A stretch of 21,941 nt of DNA from a virus, in the IMG/VR virus record IMGVR_UViG_3300022413_000046, positions 1 through 21,941 of that record; one strand, given 5' to 3'. This document shows, one piece after another, positions 6,706-15,271 of this stretch (its first letter is position 1; every line of letters starts with the position of its first letter). The notes under the pieces were generated by a model. That model searched no databases, was not told where the DNA came from, and saw only the letters and a list, made by a program, of their open reading frames with translations. The position numbers and the translations under genes were made by a program.

Positions 6706-8348
6706 GCAAAGTCACTCATCGCCGGATAGCGTTGCTAGGCGAATCGCTGGCCAATCCTAGTGACATACCTGGTTTGGTTTGCGATATTGATCTAACCGAC
6801 TTATCCGTGATGTTTTCCGACACAGCAGGAACGACAAAGGCAACGGCCACGAGCGAGATAGGGTACGTCCTGGACAAGACAGGGAACGGACATCATGCCA
6901 TCGCTGATAGCGATGCGGTTCGTCCTCACTTCGAAGATGGCATCGCTTCATTCGACGGAACCGAAAAACTAACGATTGCATCGTCTACCGAGCTGGACTT
7001 GCCGAACCCGACTTATGTAATCGTTGCGCGCTATAGGGCTCTGTCTCTTGATGGGTTTTTGATTAATAAGGACTCGACCAGTCCTGATTCGGTATCAATC
7101 AGAACGAACAATTTTAGGTTTGAGGCTCACTGCCGATATGCTGGGGATGCTGGGACGCTAATCACGACAAACCCAGAAGGCTCAGACGATGACGTGATCC
7201 GATGTCATGTCGTGACAAAAACCGCAACAGCCTTCCAGCACTGGATCGATGGCTATCTTGCGGCTGAGGATGCCAATACCGACACGATTGACACAACGTC
7301 AGGGCCTTTGGTCATTGGAGGTCATCCAGATGTTGTCGATTCAGGAATGACAGGAGAGATTTATCGGGTACTGGTTTACGACTCGGGTCTTTCAGAAGGC
7401 GAAATCCTTGGCATTTCGAGGTGGGCTAACCGTGCCTACCAGTACTATAGTTATGTAAAGGAGATCGACAACTTAGGCGCGAACATTGACGGCCACGCAA
7501 CCGTTAGCGTAGGGAACACGTTGTATCTCTACTATGCGATCAACGGCCAAAACGAATTTCAGTTAGCGACCGCGTCAACGAATGATCCGCATAACTGGAC
7601 GGTCGCGAGTACAAACGTTTATTCTTCGGCGGGTCGTCGAGGTATCTGCGCAGTTTACTATGGGTCTACTTTTTATGTCTTTTATGACAACAGCGGCACT
7701 GGCGAGATTTTTTTGGCCACCGGGTCAGATCCAGAAGCGTTAACAGTTGCGAATGGCGGGACAGCGATTCTAACGGGAACGGGCATTGTCGCCGATCCGC
7801 TTAGGTACGCGAGACATCCTGCCGTTGTTACGCCTGAATTTTCGCCAGATGGCGACTGGCACATGATATTCGACGGTCGCACAGCTTCGCCAGCAGGAAC
7901 GGCCGGCGCCTTAGGTCATGCTTCAGCTCCAGTCGCGGATGTTACAGATTGGACGATCACAGCATCGCCTGTTCTTTCGCCATCCGCCGGGGATTCCTGG
8001 GATCGTCACGATCTAACAGGAACCTCGATCTTGGTTGCGTCTGGAGGTTACGAGTTGCTGTATACGGGATATAACCATTTGCTAAAAACAGACTTCAACA
8101 CAGACTCTGGGCATTCGTCTTGGCCGCACTTTCTGGCGAAGGCAACCTCGACGGATCTCCTCACATGGACAGCGAACTCAAGCAATCCGCTAGGCTCTAA
8201 TCGATTGGGCTCGGCTACCAACGATATTGGAGCGCTAGGGATCCCAGACTTTTTTTTAGATGACAAGGGGCGCGAGTTTGTCTTATATCAAGGCACAAAT
8301 TCCGACGTGAGCAGCCGTTATTTGATGATGTTAAAGCGAAGCTTGTAA
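6702..8348 (+). CDS. Tail spike/fibre with LamG-like and beta-propeller glycosidase-like domains
   Basis: A 548-residue protein in two parts. Residues about 22-245 look like a concanavalin A/LamG jelly roll: LDKTGNGHHA (58-67), the strand YVIVARYRAL, then HWIDG (180-184) and the closing signature GEIYRVLVYDSGLSEGEI (218-235). Residues about 255-545 carry repeated strands ending in YLYYA, FYVFYD, WHMIFDG, YELLYTG and REFVLYQG, the blade pattern of five-bladed beta-propeller glycosidases (GH43/GH32/GH130-like). Candidate acids lie at D264, D385 and D516, but I cannot assign catalysis. It probably binds and possibly cuts a host surface polysaccharide. The usual podovirus N-terminal virion anchor is not evident, so the small neighbour at 6421-6705 might supply attachment. 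No signal peptide. Confidence 0.7.
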   Translation: MSKVTHRRIALLGESLANPSDIPGLVCDIDLTDLSVMFSDTAGTTKATATSEIGYVLDKTGNGHHAIADSDAVRPHFEDGIASFDGTEKLTIASSTELDLPNPTYVIVARYRALSLDGFLINKDSTSPDSVSIRTNNFRFEAHCRYAGDAGTLITTNPEGSDDDVIRCHVVTKTATAFQHWIDGYLAAEDANTDTIDTTSGPLVIGGHPDVVDSGMTGEIYRVLVYDSGLSEGEILGISRWANRAYQYYSYVKEIDNLGANIDGHATVSVGNTLYLYYAINGQNEFQLATASTNDPHNWTVASTNVYSSAGRRGICAVYYGSTFYVFYDNSGTGEIFLATGSDPEALTVANGGTAILTGTGIVADPLRYARHPAVVTPEFSPDGDWHMIFDGRTASPAGTAGALGHASAPVADVTDWTITASPVLSPSAGDSWDRHDLTGTSILVASGGYELLYTGYNHLLKTDFNTDSGHSSWPHFLAKATSTDLLTWTANSSNPLGSNRLGSATNDIGALGIPDFFLDDKGREFVLYQGTNSDVSSRYLMMLKRSL

Positions 8349-8350
8349 CG

Positions 8351-8872
8351 ATGCTGATCACGCCCAATTACAAAAAGCTGCTAGAGCAGGACCACGAAAA
8401 GAACCCGAATTGGGGGACGACAGGTGCGCGCTATGCGGACGTGATCAAGCGTCTTTGCGTCGAGCACAAGACGCTAAACGTTTTGGACTATGGAGCGGGC
8501 AAAGGGAGACTAGCCGAGTCCATGGGCTTTCCTGTTTCGGAGTATGATCCAGGCGTAGAGGGCAAGCAAGATCTGCCGAAGCCAAGCGATATAGTGGTCA
8601 GCACAGATGCGCTCGAGCATGTCGAGCCGCAATGCGTGCGTTCGGTTCTCGACCATATCCGCGAGCTCACGAAGGTTGCTGGATTTCACGCGATTTCGAC
8701 CTGCAAGGCGGCTCACAAGCTGCCCAACGGGCGCAATGCTCATCTGATTGTGCAGGGTCGCGATTGGTGGCATATGGCGCTTCAGCTTGCAGGCTTCGAG
8801 GTCGAAGATGTTCGACTCGATTGCAATAAACCGCGCTACGAAGAGGTTTGTTATACGGTGATAGTCAAATGA
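8351..8872 (+). CDS. Class I SAM-dependent methyltransferase
   Basis: A 173-residue protein with the Rossmann SAM-binding loop LDYGAGKGRL (45-54), an acidic end of strand 2 in EYDPG (64-68) and the segment DIVVSTDALEHVEP (80-93), a hallmark of small-molecule or type 11 methyltransferases. A later element LPNGRNAHLIVQGRDWW (124-140) and AGFEVEDVRLD complete the fold. It lacks the NPPY-type motif of DNA amino-methyltransferases, so the substrate is more likely a small molecule, sugar, lipid or protein. Located between the spike and tail adaptor genes, it may act together with the sulfotransferase-like protein in surface modification. Its stop overlaps the next start (ATGA). The substrate is unknown. 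Confidence 0.8.
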   Translation: MLITPNYKKLLEQDHEKNPNWGTTGARYADVIKRLCVEHKTLNVLDYGAGKGRLAESMGFPVSEYDPGVEGKQDLPKPSDIVVSTDALEHVEPQCVRSVLDHIRELTKVAGFHAISTCKAAHKLPNGRNAHLIVQGRDWWHMALQLAGFEVEDVRLDCNKPRYEEVCYTVIVK

Positions 8873-9570
8873 GCCGAAAGACACTGATACAAACCGTTAA
8901 CGCAGTGATGCGTTTGCTCCGCCGCTCCGAAGTGGGTTCGTGCTCCGATACGCCTTATTCTCGCCTGGTTTGCGACTTGGTAAACGATGCGGTTGAGCAC
9001 GTCGAAGGTGAATACAGATGGTCGGCGCTCTATACCGAAACCTCATTCTCGACCGTTTCTGGCACGCAAGAATACGCGCTGACTAGCTGGCAAGACCGGG
9101 GCGTTCTGGGCGTTGCCGACGAAACGTCAAAACAGGTTCGCCCTGGCAAGGCGATCAGGCTCGTCGATGGAAGCGCGAACTATTACCCAGTCGTGAAAAG
9201 CGATCAGTTTTTCAATCAGCTATCAACGACGATCGACAATGCACGACCTTATTACTATCGCCCGTATGCCCCAGACTCATCTGGAGACTTGCAGGTCCAG
9301 TTCTACCCAACGCCGGATGCGGCCTATAGCTGCACGGCTTACGGCTACGTCGGGCAGGGCTCGATTACGGCCGATGCTACGCTATTGCTGGTGCCATCGA
9401 CGCCGGTGATCTTGTTCGCGTTTGCGCAAGCTATCCGCGAGCGTGGCGAGGATGGCGGTACTTCTGCCGTAGAAGTCCTCGAGCAAGCAGAAGACGCGCT
9501 GCAAAAAGCTATCGATGTCGACCAGGGCTCTAGGGCTGGCGGCAATGTCTTCGCTTGGAGCGTCGTCTAA
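8869..9570 (+). CDS. Head-tail adaptor / tail tubular protein A (P22 gp4- or T7 gp11-like)
   Basis: A 233-residue protein. I place the start at ATG 8869, which overlaps the methyltransferase stop and has GGTGA seven bases before, rather than at a TTG seven codons earlier. The N-terminal helix region (LIQTVNAVMRLLRRSEV), SRLVCDLVNDAVEHVEGEYRW and the closing helix with EQAEDALQKAIDVDQ are typical of the adaptor ring that binds under the portal in P22-like and T7-like phages. The immediately following gene encodes the partner tail protein, the standard pairing. It works in the virion neck. The TAATG overlap with the next gene suggests balanced production. The call rests on pattern plus gene order. 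Confidence 0.8.
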   Translation: MSRKTLIQTVNAVMRLLRRSEVGSCSDTPYSRLVCDLVNDAVEHVEGEYRWSALYTETSFSTVSGTQEYALTSWQDRGVLGVADETSKQVRPGKAIRLVDGSANYYPVVKSDQFFNQLSTTIDNARPYYYRPYAPDSSGDLQVQFYPTPDAAYSCTAYGYVGQGSITADATLLLVPSTPVILFAFAQAIRERGEDGGTSAVEVLEQAEDALQKAIDVDQGSRAGGNVFAWSVV

Positions 9571-11156
9571 TGGCGGGTCAGCTTGTACCGTTTCAGCTTC
9601 GAAGTCCTGGTGTCTTCGGAGTCGTAACCGAACAAGAGGGAGCGATACAGGATCCGCGATGGGCGACGGTGCTCAAAAACGCGGTGATCAACGCAAGCAA
9701 CCGGATCGCCGCGCGCAATGGTTGGGTGCTTGCGACGACTGGCGGCAACCATGGCGAAGACACCGAGACGATTTATGAATTCGTCGAAGATGCAGATACT
9801 ACTTACATCATAAGCGCGGCGGGAACTGGCGCCGACGCTCAGGTCTACTCGGGAACGGTTACGCTAATCGATCGCTCGAATGCGGCCGATCCGCCGCTAA
9901 CACAGCCGACCGCAAGCGATTGGCAATTCGTTAGCTTAAACGGGTTCTGTCTTGGCTTCCAGGCGGGACATGAACCGATCTTTTGGGAGCCATCCGGCAC
10001 GACTGAAGCGAGCCAAAGCGACGATTTCGAAGATATCACGGGTGCAACAGGCTACGTTGCCACGCATCCAGACGGCAACGCGGCCGTTGCGACACATGGG
10101 CGTATCTTTGCGTTTGATGACGATATGCAGACCGTTAAATGGTGCGCCCTACTCGATCCGTTCGATTGGGGCGGCGCGAGCGCTGGCGCGATTGACTTGC
10201 GCAATATCTGGCCTAGGGGTGGAGACGTTGGCGTCGCGCTCGAGGAATGGAACGACTATCTTGTTATTTTCGGCGAACGCTCGATATTGGTCTTTTCTGG
10301 GCTCGAAGATCCAAACGTTAAATTTGGGCTAGCTGGCGGAACGGTCGATACGGCCGAAGGGCAACAGGATGCGGTTACGGGCGATGGGCTTGTCGCTCGC
10401 GATGCGTTTGCTTCGGTTGGTACTGAACTGATCTATCTGTCTCGTTCGGGACTTCGCAGCTTGCGGCGCGCCTTGATCGGGCAGAATTTGCCGTTAACCT
10501 CGATCGCTCCTCAAATTCAGCTTGCGCTGACTGTCGACATCAATGCAGCGATCAATGCGGGACTGTCGATCAAGGTGGAATACCACCGACCGCTTGGCGC
10601 AATTGTCGCCAAGATCGGCGCGAAGTATTGGTATTTTGACGTTCGCGATCAGCGTCAAGTTAAAGCGTCGACCTGGGAAGGGATCGGATGGCTGGCTGCC
10701 GCATCTATCGGCGGTACGTTGTATTTGGGCGAAAATGACGGGATCGCGACTTATACGGGGTTCGCCGATGGCGGCGAGTCCTATCTTTGGGAATATAAAA
10801 GCCCATGGCTTCCGCTAACCGGGCGCAGCGCGCAAAGCGTGATCGTGAAGCAAGCCGAAGGCTATTACGAAGCGGATTTAAGCCAGTCTGTGAGCTTGTC
10901 TTGGTCGTTCGACTACGTAAGCGAGAGCTTTAGCGAGGCTGCGTTGCTTGATGTCGGCAACGTGAGCGAATGGAACGAGGACGAATTCGGGATCGCCGAG
11001 TGGGGTACTTCTGGTACGTTGGTTCGGCAGAAGTACGAAGGCGCGGGCGATGGCGCATTAATTCAATTCGGCGTTCGGGCTACAATCAATGGCGGTAATT
11101 TTGCCGTTCAAGAGGTCGATTTTATCGGCAAGCTCGGCAGGATCTTAAACCGATGA
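9570..11156 (+). CDS. Packaged DNA stabilisation / tail tubular protein B (P22 gp10- or T7 gp12-like)
   Basis: A 528-residue protein starting at ATG 9570, one base inside the previous stop; a TTG five codons earlier is less likely. The N-terminus LRSPGVFGVVTEQEG and LKNAVINASNRIAARNGW, together with many propeller-like blades (for example YLVIFGERSILVFSG and KYWYFDVRDQ), match the tail hub/stabilisation proteins that plug the neck and form the tail nozzle in P22- and T7-like particles. It partners with the adaptor encoded upstream. The C-terminus is beta rich and ends four bases into the collar-fibre gene (ATGA overlap). Family features are clear enough for the class; which of the two archetypes it is closer to needs a profile search. 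Confidence 0.82.
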   Translation: MAGQLVPFQLRSPGVFGVVTEQEGAIQDPRWATVLKNAVINASNRIAARNGWVLATTGGNHGEDTETIYEFVEDADTTYIISAAGTGADAQVYSGTVTLIDRSNAADPPLTQPTASDWQFVSLNGFCLGFQAGHEPIFWEPSGTTEASQSDDFEDITGATGYVATHPDGNAAVATHGRIFAFDDDMQTVKWCALLDPFDWGGASAGAIDLRNIWPRGGDVGVALEEWNDYLVIFGERSILVFSGLEDPNVKFGLAGGTVDTAEGQQDAVTGDGLVARDAFASVGTELIYLSRSGLRSLRRALIGQNLPLTSIAPQIQLALTVDINAAINAGLSIKVEYHRPLGAIVAKIGAKYWYFDVRDQRQVKASTWEGIGWLAAASIGGTLYLGENDGIATYTGFADGGESYLWEYKSPWLPLTGRSAQSVIVKQAEGYYEADLSQSVSLSWSFDYVSESFSEAALLDVGNVSEWNEDEFGIAEWGTSGTLVRQKYEGAGDGALIQFGVRATINGGNFAVQEVDFIGKLGRILNR

Positions 11157-11935
11157 CAGATTACACATTCGGCAACGACTTTAGCGTCAAAGATGGCCTA
11201 GCGACTGGCGATCCCAACAAGATCATTGTCGGCCAAGACATGGACGACGAGTTTGAGGCGATCGAGCTTCACATCGCGACCAAGGTTGACGAGCCGAGCA
11301 ATCCTGAAGATGGCGAATCGCTTGTCTGGGATGACGGCGGATCCACGGTAACTTGGGGGCGAGAGCTTCCAGTCGCTTCGATGATCGCTTATGGCGGAAC
11401 GTCTGAGCCTTCCGGGTGGGTGTTTTGCGACGGGCGCTCGCTGTCGGACACAGGAACCTATGCGGCCCTGTTTGCCATCATTGGCACGACATACGGCAAC
11501 TCGGGTGGAGCTGGCACGTTCGATTTGCCCGATTTGCGCTTTCGCGTACCAGTCGGCCCTGACGACATGGGAACGGCTGAGGGCGCAGCGAGCCGAGATA
11601 CGGGCGTCACGTATGCGACGGGGACGGGCGACGAAGGATCGGATGGTGGAGCAGGGACGCAATCCGATCCGCCCGACCATACGCATGACGTAGGAACGCT
11701 AGCGACCGCATCGGATGGCGGGCACTCGCACTCGATCCCAGCGTATTCAGGGGCCGGAAGCACTGCGGGTGTCGTCTATACCGCAAGCGGCGACACCCTT
11801 GAGACCGTGAACACGGGAACTGAATCGGCACATACCCACTCGCTTTCTGGAGCTACCGCGAGCACAGGGGGCGGCGCAACGGTCGACATTATGAATCCGT
11901 TCGTGATCTGCAACTGGGTCATCAAGTACAAATAA
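11153..11935 (+). CDS. Tail collar-domain fibre protein
   Basis: A 260-residue protein with a phage tail-collar domain: PVASMIAYGGTSEPSGWVFC (73-92) plus DGRSL, followed by YAALFAIIGTTYG and FDLPDLRFRVPVG (123-135). Downstream, three His-x-His motifs (HTH 176-178, HSH 191-193, HTH 227-229) lie in Gly/Thr/Ser-rich repeats, as in distal fibre tips of T4 gp37-like proteins where such pairs hold metal ions. The C-terminus ends with NPFVICNWVIKYK, the usual closing strand of this family. The N-terminal 70 residues probably attach it to the tail. It likely trimerises and binds a host receptor. It begins inside the stop of the tail protein upstream. Confidence 0.85.
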   Translation: MTDYTFGNDFSVKDGLATGDPNKIIVGQDMDDEFEAIELHIATKVDEPSNPEDGESLVWDDGGSTVTWGRELPVASMIAYGGTSEPSGWVFCDGRSLSDTGTYAALFAIIGTTYGNSGGAGTFDLPDLRFRVPVGPDDMGTAEGAASRDTGVTYATGTGDEGSDGGAGTQSDPPDHTHDVGTLATASDGGHSHSIPAYSGAGSTAGVVYTASGDTLETVNTGTESAHTHSLSGATASTGGGATVDIMNPFVICNWVIKYK

Positions 11936-11945
11936 GGAGGATCCA

Positions 11946-12719
11946 ATGGCTGTAATCGCTCCGCTCATTTCCGCAGGTGTTGGCTTTCTTGGTCAGCAGC
12001 TCACGCAAGGCGATCAGGACGATCGCGGACAGCAGTTGCTTAGCGCCTCGCAAGGTCCGACCTCCGTCAATTCTCCATTCGGCAGCTTCCAACGAGAAGG
12101 TGACGCGATCACGCTTGGCCTAACGGGTGGTCAGCAAAACGATCTAAACCGAATACGCGGATCGCGCGCCAACCTATTCGGTACCTTCCAAGATCCCGAA
12201 TTCGTGCAAAACGAGGTAGACAGGCTTCGCGGCATTGCTCGGCCGCGCGAAGATGCGCTAAGAGCTTCGCTTCGCTCTCAGCTCTTCAACCGTGGGCGCT
12301 TAGGCGTTGGCGTTGGCGGTGGGGTAGCCGGGCAAATGTTCAATCCCGAACTCGCAGCGCTTGAGGAAGGCTTGGCACGTGCGGATATGTCACGAATTGA
12401 CCAAGCTCGGCAAGAGCAAGGGCGCCAGCTTGGCATGATCGGCGGACTCTTCGGGCTCGAAAATAATCTCAACAACCAGATTGCGCGCACAGCCGGTATT
12501 GCCTCGGCTTTTCGCCCGTCGAATGCTGGATTGTCGGGAATAGCTAGCGCAAATCAACGTGCAGGCGATTTCAACGATTCTTTCTTTTCGATCTTGGGGA
12601 ACTCTATTGGAGGCTTCGCTGGAGGATTGTTTGGCGATTCAGGACAGACGCAAGCGCCAGGCGCCCAAAGCGTGGGCTCAAGTCAAGGCGTTCTCGGCGC
12701 ACTTCAAGGGGTTTTCTAA
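11946..12719 (+). CDS. Putative internal virion / DNA ejection protein 1
   Basis: A 257-residue protein with one of the best ribosome sites in the window (AAGGAGG spanning the previous stop). It has a hydrophobic Gly/Ala N-terminus (PLISAGVGFLGQQL), a helical centre with RLRGIARPREDALRASLRSQ and LEEGLARADMSRIDQARQE, and a Gly/Phe-rich tail (SFFSILGNSIGGFAGGLFG). Such low-complexity, amphipathic proteins placed after tail genes are usually ejected with the DNA and help form a channel across the envelope. I see no enzyme motif or lysozyme domain. The stop overlaps the start of the next gene, a likely second ejection protein. The function is by position and composition. Confidence 0.6.
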   Translation: MAVIAPLISAGVGFLGQQLTQGDQDDRGQQLLSASQGPTSVNSPFGSFQREGDAITLGLTGGQQNDLNRIRGSRANLFGTFQDPEFVQNEVDRLRGIARPREDALRASLRSQLFNRGRLGVGVGGGVAGQMFNPELAALEEGLARADMSRIDQARQEQGRQLGMIGGLFGLENNLNNQIARTAGIASAFRPSNAGLSGIASANQRAGDFNDSFFSILGNSIGGFAGGLFGDSGQTQAPGAQSVGSSQGVLGALQGVF

Positions 12720-14713
12720 TGCCTAATATCTTCGGATTGCCAACGCCTCAAGAAACCCAGCAAGCGCAGTTCGCGCAGAACCTACAGCTCCTCTCAAGAG
12801 CGCGCCCGGGGCAAGCGCTCGGCGCCGTCGCTGGTCAAGGCTTAGGCAGCGCGCTAGGCGGCGCTCTAGGGCTCGAGAGCGGCAAAATGCAGCGGGCAAG
12901 GCTCATGCAAGAGGCGCAGGCTGAAGTTGCACAGAGCGGCTTGCAGCCAGGGCAGGAAGGCTACCTAGACGCAGTCACGCGCGCGCTTTCTGGGCGCGGC
13001 CTCAATGCCGAAGCGCAGATGGCGCGAGTCAATGGCGCGAAGATGGAGCAAGAGGTACTGAAGGCTGAGAAGCTGAATCAGGAAGTTGGTGCAGTTCGCC
13101 GGAAGAATGAGGCGCTAAAGGCTCGCGGTCCTTATGCGCAAATGTTTTCTTTGTTGCAAGAAGGCGCGACAGCGGACAAGAAGAATGCGCTAAATATCGC
13201 AGGTTCTACAGATGCGGCAACACAGCTAGCCCGAGCAGGTATCGACACGTCTTTGTATTCAGGCTTTCTCGAAGGTGTCGCTAACGACATTCAAGCGACC
13301 ATGGCAACGAATGTCTCAACGACCGCCAGCTCGTCAGTCTCTGATCTTGATGCTGGCGTGGACCGTACCGGAAGCACGAGAAGCGCTCGTATTTCTCGAG
13401 GGCAACTGGATGCGATTGTCGCGAAGAATCTACAAGAACTCGGAATTGATTTGCGCCAACTTCAGCCGAGCGTTGCAGTTCAAGGCCAACAGATCCAGCC
13501 AACGCAACCGCGACCGCGTTCGTTACCATCGCCAAGCAGAGCGGACACTAGTCCAATCACTAATCAGCCCTATATTCGAGGCGAACCACTGCCGACCATA
13601 GCGGCGCCAAGGCAGAAGCAAACCGCGCTTCCAACGCGACAAGGCAGAACGTTGCCTCAAAACGAAGTTAGACGCGGTAGGGTTTTAGAAGGTGGCCGAG
13701 ACTATACGTTAGAAGATGTCGCGCAAAATTCGTCTAACGGAAAAGTGGCCTTCGGTAGCCAATACACGAAAAATCAGCTTCGAAACGACTTCGGGCATGG
13801 CGAAAAAACTATCCAAGCTCAAAATAAAGAATCACTAGCAGATCTAAAAGTGATCCGCAGCCAGGTCAGCGGTATCAATGATCTAGCAAATTACATCGAA
13901 GAGAACGGGCAGGCTTTCCCCTCGCTGATGAACTCGATTGTTAGAGCCTTTGGAGAAGCTGGTCGAAGCGGCGATAACATTTTGGCGTCAGCGGCAACGT
14001 TGAGCGCATCAATACTGAAGATATTGCCTGACGTTTCCGAAATTACCGGACTACGGAGTCGAGACGAGCGGCGCGTGCTCGATGGGATTTCACGGCGCAT
14101 CATTGCGATGCGGTTGACGGAAAAAGAACGACAAAAACTTGGCGTACTGACCGGCAACGATTACGAATTGGTATCTCGGTTGTTCCCTTCGCCTTCAGAG
14201 TACACCAGCCGAGTTACAGGCGTGCGTGCTTGGTTCGAAAACATTTCTGGCGTACAAGAATCGCTCTATAGAGGCGCATCGAATGCCGTTAACGATGGCG
14301 CAATCAAAAGATTCGACCTGGCAGCGCCATCATCATTGACGCGCTTGGCGGGAATGACCGCAGAACAAGACATTAGGGCCGTGCTCGCCCAAGCGGAAAC
14401 CGGAAGAACTACGCCAAAAGCAGCAGCAGATAATTTGTCGTCAATGCTAGGTTTCCGCGTGACGCCTAGGATGGTTAACATCATGACCGCACAAAATGAT
14501 TTCGGCGTTCGCGGTGATTTTGCTCAACAAGCTATCGGCACCGTTCAGCAAGGCGCGGAAGCGGTTAGAGGCGCGGCGAGTCAAGCTAGAGAAGGATTTA
14601 GACAACTAGCGGCGCCAGTCCCAGGTCAACCCCCTCCACGACCAGCCCCAACAGCTCCAGGTGACTTTTCTAGTTTCGCAACAGATCTTATTCGGAGGCA
14701 GCTCGGACAATGA
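12719..14713 (+). CDS. Putative internal virion / DNA ejection protein 2
   Basis: A 664-residue protein starting at the TAATG junction. It has a Gln/Ala-rich helical N-terminus, then a long Pro/Gln/Arg-rich disordered middle (about 250-340), then a mostly helical C-terminal half with DERRVLDGISRRIIAMRLTE and YTSRVTGVRAWFENISGVQE, and a Pro-rich end. There is no lytic transglycosylase or peptidase motif. Its size and place after ejection protein 1 and before the holin-like gene fit the larger ejected proteins of podophages. A long tail-associated protein is the alternative. Its stop overlaps the next start (ATGA). I do not recognise a named family. Confidence 0.6.
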   Translation: MPNIFGLPTPQETQQAQFAQNLQLLSRARPGQALGAVAGQGLGSALGGALGLESGKMQRARLMQEAQAEVAQSGLQPGQEGYLDAVTRALSGRGLNAEAQMARVNGAKMEQEVLKAEKLNQEVGAVRRKNEALKARGPYAQMFSLLQEGATADKKNALNIAGSTDAATQLARAGIDTSLYSGFLEGVANDIQATMATNVSTTASSSVSDLDAGVDRTGSTRSARISRGQLDAIVAKNLQELGIDLRQLQPSVAVQGQQIQPTQPRPRSLPSPSRADTSPITNQPYIRGEPLPTIAAPRQKQTALPTRQGRTLPQNEVRRGRVLEGGRDYTLEDVAQNSSNGKVAFGSQYTKNQLRNDFGHGEKTIQAQNKESLADLKVIRSQVSGINDLANYIEENGQAFPSLMNSIVRAFGEAGRSGDNILASAATLSASILKILPDVSEITGLRSRDERRVLDGISRRIIAMRLTEKERQKLGVLTGNDYELVSRLFPSPSEYTSRVTGVRAWFENISGVQESLYRGASNAVNDGAIKRFDLAAPSSLTRLAGMTAEQDIRAVLAQAETGRTTPKAAADNLSSMLGFRVTPRMVNIMTAQNDFGVRGDFAQQAIGTVQQGAEAVRGAASQAREGFRQLAAPVPGQPPPRPAPTAPGDFSSFATDLIRRQLGQ

Positions 14714-14904
14714 AATTCGCAGAATACAGAAAAGCGGTTGCAGCTATTGCGGTTCCTGTCTTATCCGGATTTGCAACTTTACTAGGGCTCCAAAACGACC
14801 TAAGCGGAGAAGTGATCAATGCACTCACAACGATCTTTACCGTTATTGCAATTTCCACTGGCGCAATCGTCTACCTCGTTCCGAACGAAAAGCCTAACGT
14901 TTAG
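14710..14904 (+). CDS. Holin-like small membrane protein
   Basis: A 64-residue protein with a short charged N-terminus (MKFAEYRK), a first hydrophobic segment (about 10-27, AVAAIAVPVLSGFATLLG), a loop with Asn, Asp and Glu, a second hydrophobic segment (about 38-57) and a short tail VPNEKPNV. Two membrane spans in a 60-70 residue protein after the ejection genes suggest a class II-type holin, which would open the inner membrane at the end of infection; similar small proteins ending in a YLVPN-like motif are common in phage lysis regions. The lipoprotein gene starts inside it in another frame. The alternative is another small phage membrane protein such as an exclusion factor. Confidence 0.6.
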   Translation: MKFAEYRKAVAAIAVPVLSGFATLLGLQNDLSGEVINALTTIFTVIAISTGAIVYLVPNEKPNV

Positions 14905-15115
14905 TCTCAGCTTAGCCGCAGCGCTCATTACTATTCTTATTTCTGGCTGTGCGATGACGCCAGAGCAAAAAATAGCGACATGCCAGACCTATGATCAGCT
15001 TATCGCAGTGGCTGAATCTCTCGAGCAAACTCCGGAACGAATGAAGCGGATCGAAACCTATCGAACCTTGAAAGCGATCGCTGCTTGTCCTTTGGCGGAA
15101 ATTCCGGCAGGATAG
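14819..15115 (+). CDS. Lipoprotein, candidate outer-membrane spanin component
   Basis: A 98-residue protein starting at ATG 14819, eight bases after GGAGA (14806-14810), and overlapping the holin-like gene by 86 bases in another frame. After a long N-terminal region come a hydrophobic stretch (FSLSLAAALITILISGC) and the lipobox LISGC with Cys at 44, so signal peptidase II would release a lipidated 55-residue mature protein (CAMTPEQKIATCQTYDQLI and a helical rest). The signal peptide is unusually long because the start is fixed by the overlap. Small lipoproteins beside holins can be outer-membrane spanins, but no inner-membrane partner is obvious and the mature part is not Pro-rich. It is the last gene before the terminator. 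Confidence 0.65.
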   Translation: MHSQRSLPLLQFPLAQSSTSFRTKSLTFSLSLAAALITILISGCAMTPEQKIATCQTYDQLIAVAESLEQTPERMKRIETYRTLKAIAACPLAEIPAG

Positions 15116-15152
15116 GGCCTAGGCATAGGTGGTCTGATTCTCCTCCTCTCTT

Positions 15153-15180
15153 AGCCCGGATTTCTTCCGGGCTTCTTTTT
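15153..15180 (+). terminator. Intrinsic terminator of the virion operon
   Basis: A perfect 7-bp stem, AGCCCGG (15153-15159) with CCGGGCT (15167-15173), a seven-base loop and then the tract TCTTTTT. It lies 38 bases after the last virion-operon stop and just before the promoter of the next operon, so it separates the two units. Confidence 0.92.
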
Positions 15181-15192
15181 GCCAAATACTTG

Positions 15193-15220
15193 TTGACAAG
15201 CGAAAATCCTTTGCTATACT
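15193..15220 (+). promoter_or_regulatory. Sigma-70-type promoter with extended -10
   Basis: A perfect -35 TTGACA (15193-15198), a 16-base spacer and a -10 TATACT (15215-15220) preceded by TGC, giving an extended -10. The likely start of transcription is near 15227. It should be read well by the host's main RNA polymerase, as expected for an early operon, and drives the genes from 15272 onward. Confidence 0.9.
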
Positions 15221-15229
15221 ACGTGCATG

Positions 15230-15248
15230 GCTTTCGAAACACGAAAGC
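15230..15248. promoter_or_regulatory. Perfect 7-bp dyad next to the start site, candidate operator
   Basis: The sequence GCTTTCG-aaaca-CGAAAGC is a perfect inverted repeat centred at 15239, about 12 bases after the expected start of transcription and before the ribosome site. It could bind a dimeric regulator, such as the helix-turn-helix protein encoded second in this operon, or form a leader hairpin in the RNA. Confidence 0.55.
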
Positions 15249-15271
15249 TACCACCACAGAGGAGCCTTGAG

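Noticed and set aside
15227-15271. Upstream in-frame ATG for the first early gene
   Set aside because: It coincides with the expected transcription start and lies before the operator-like dyad; the ATG at 15272 has a strong ribosome site.
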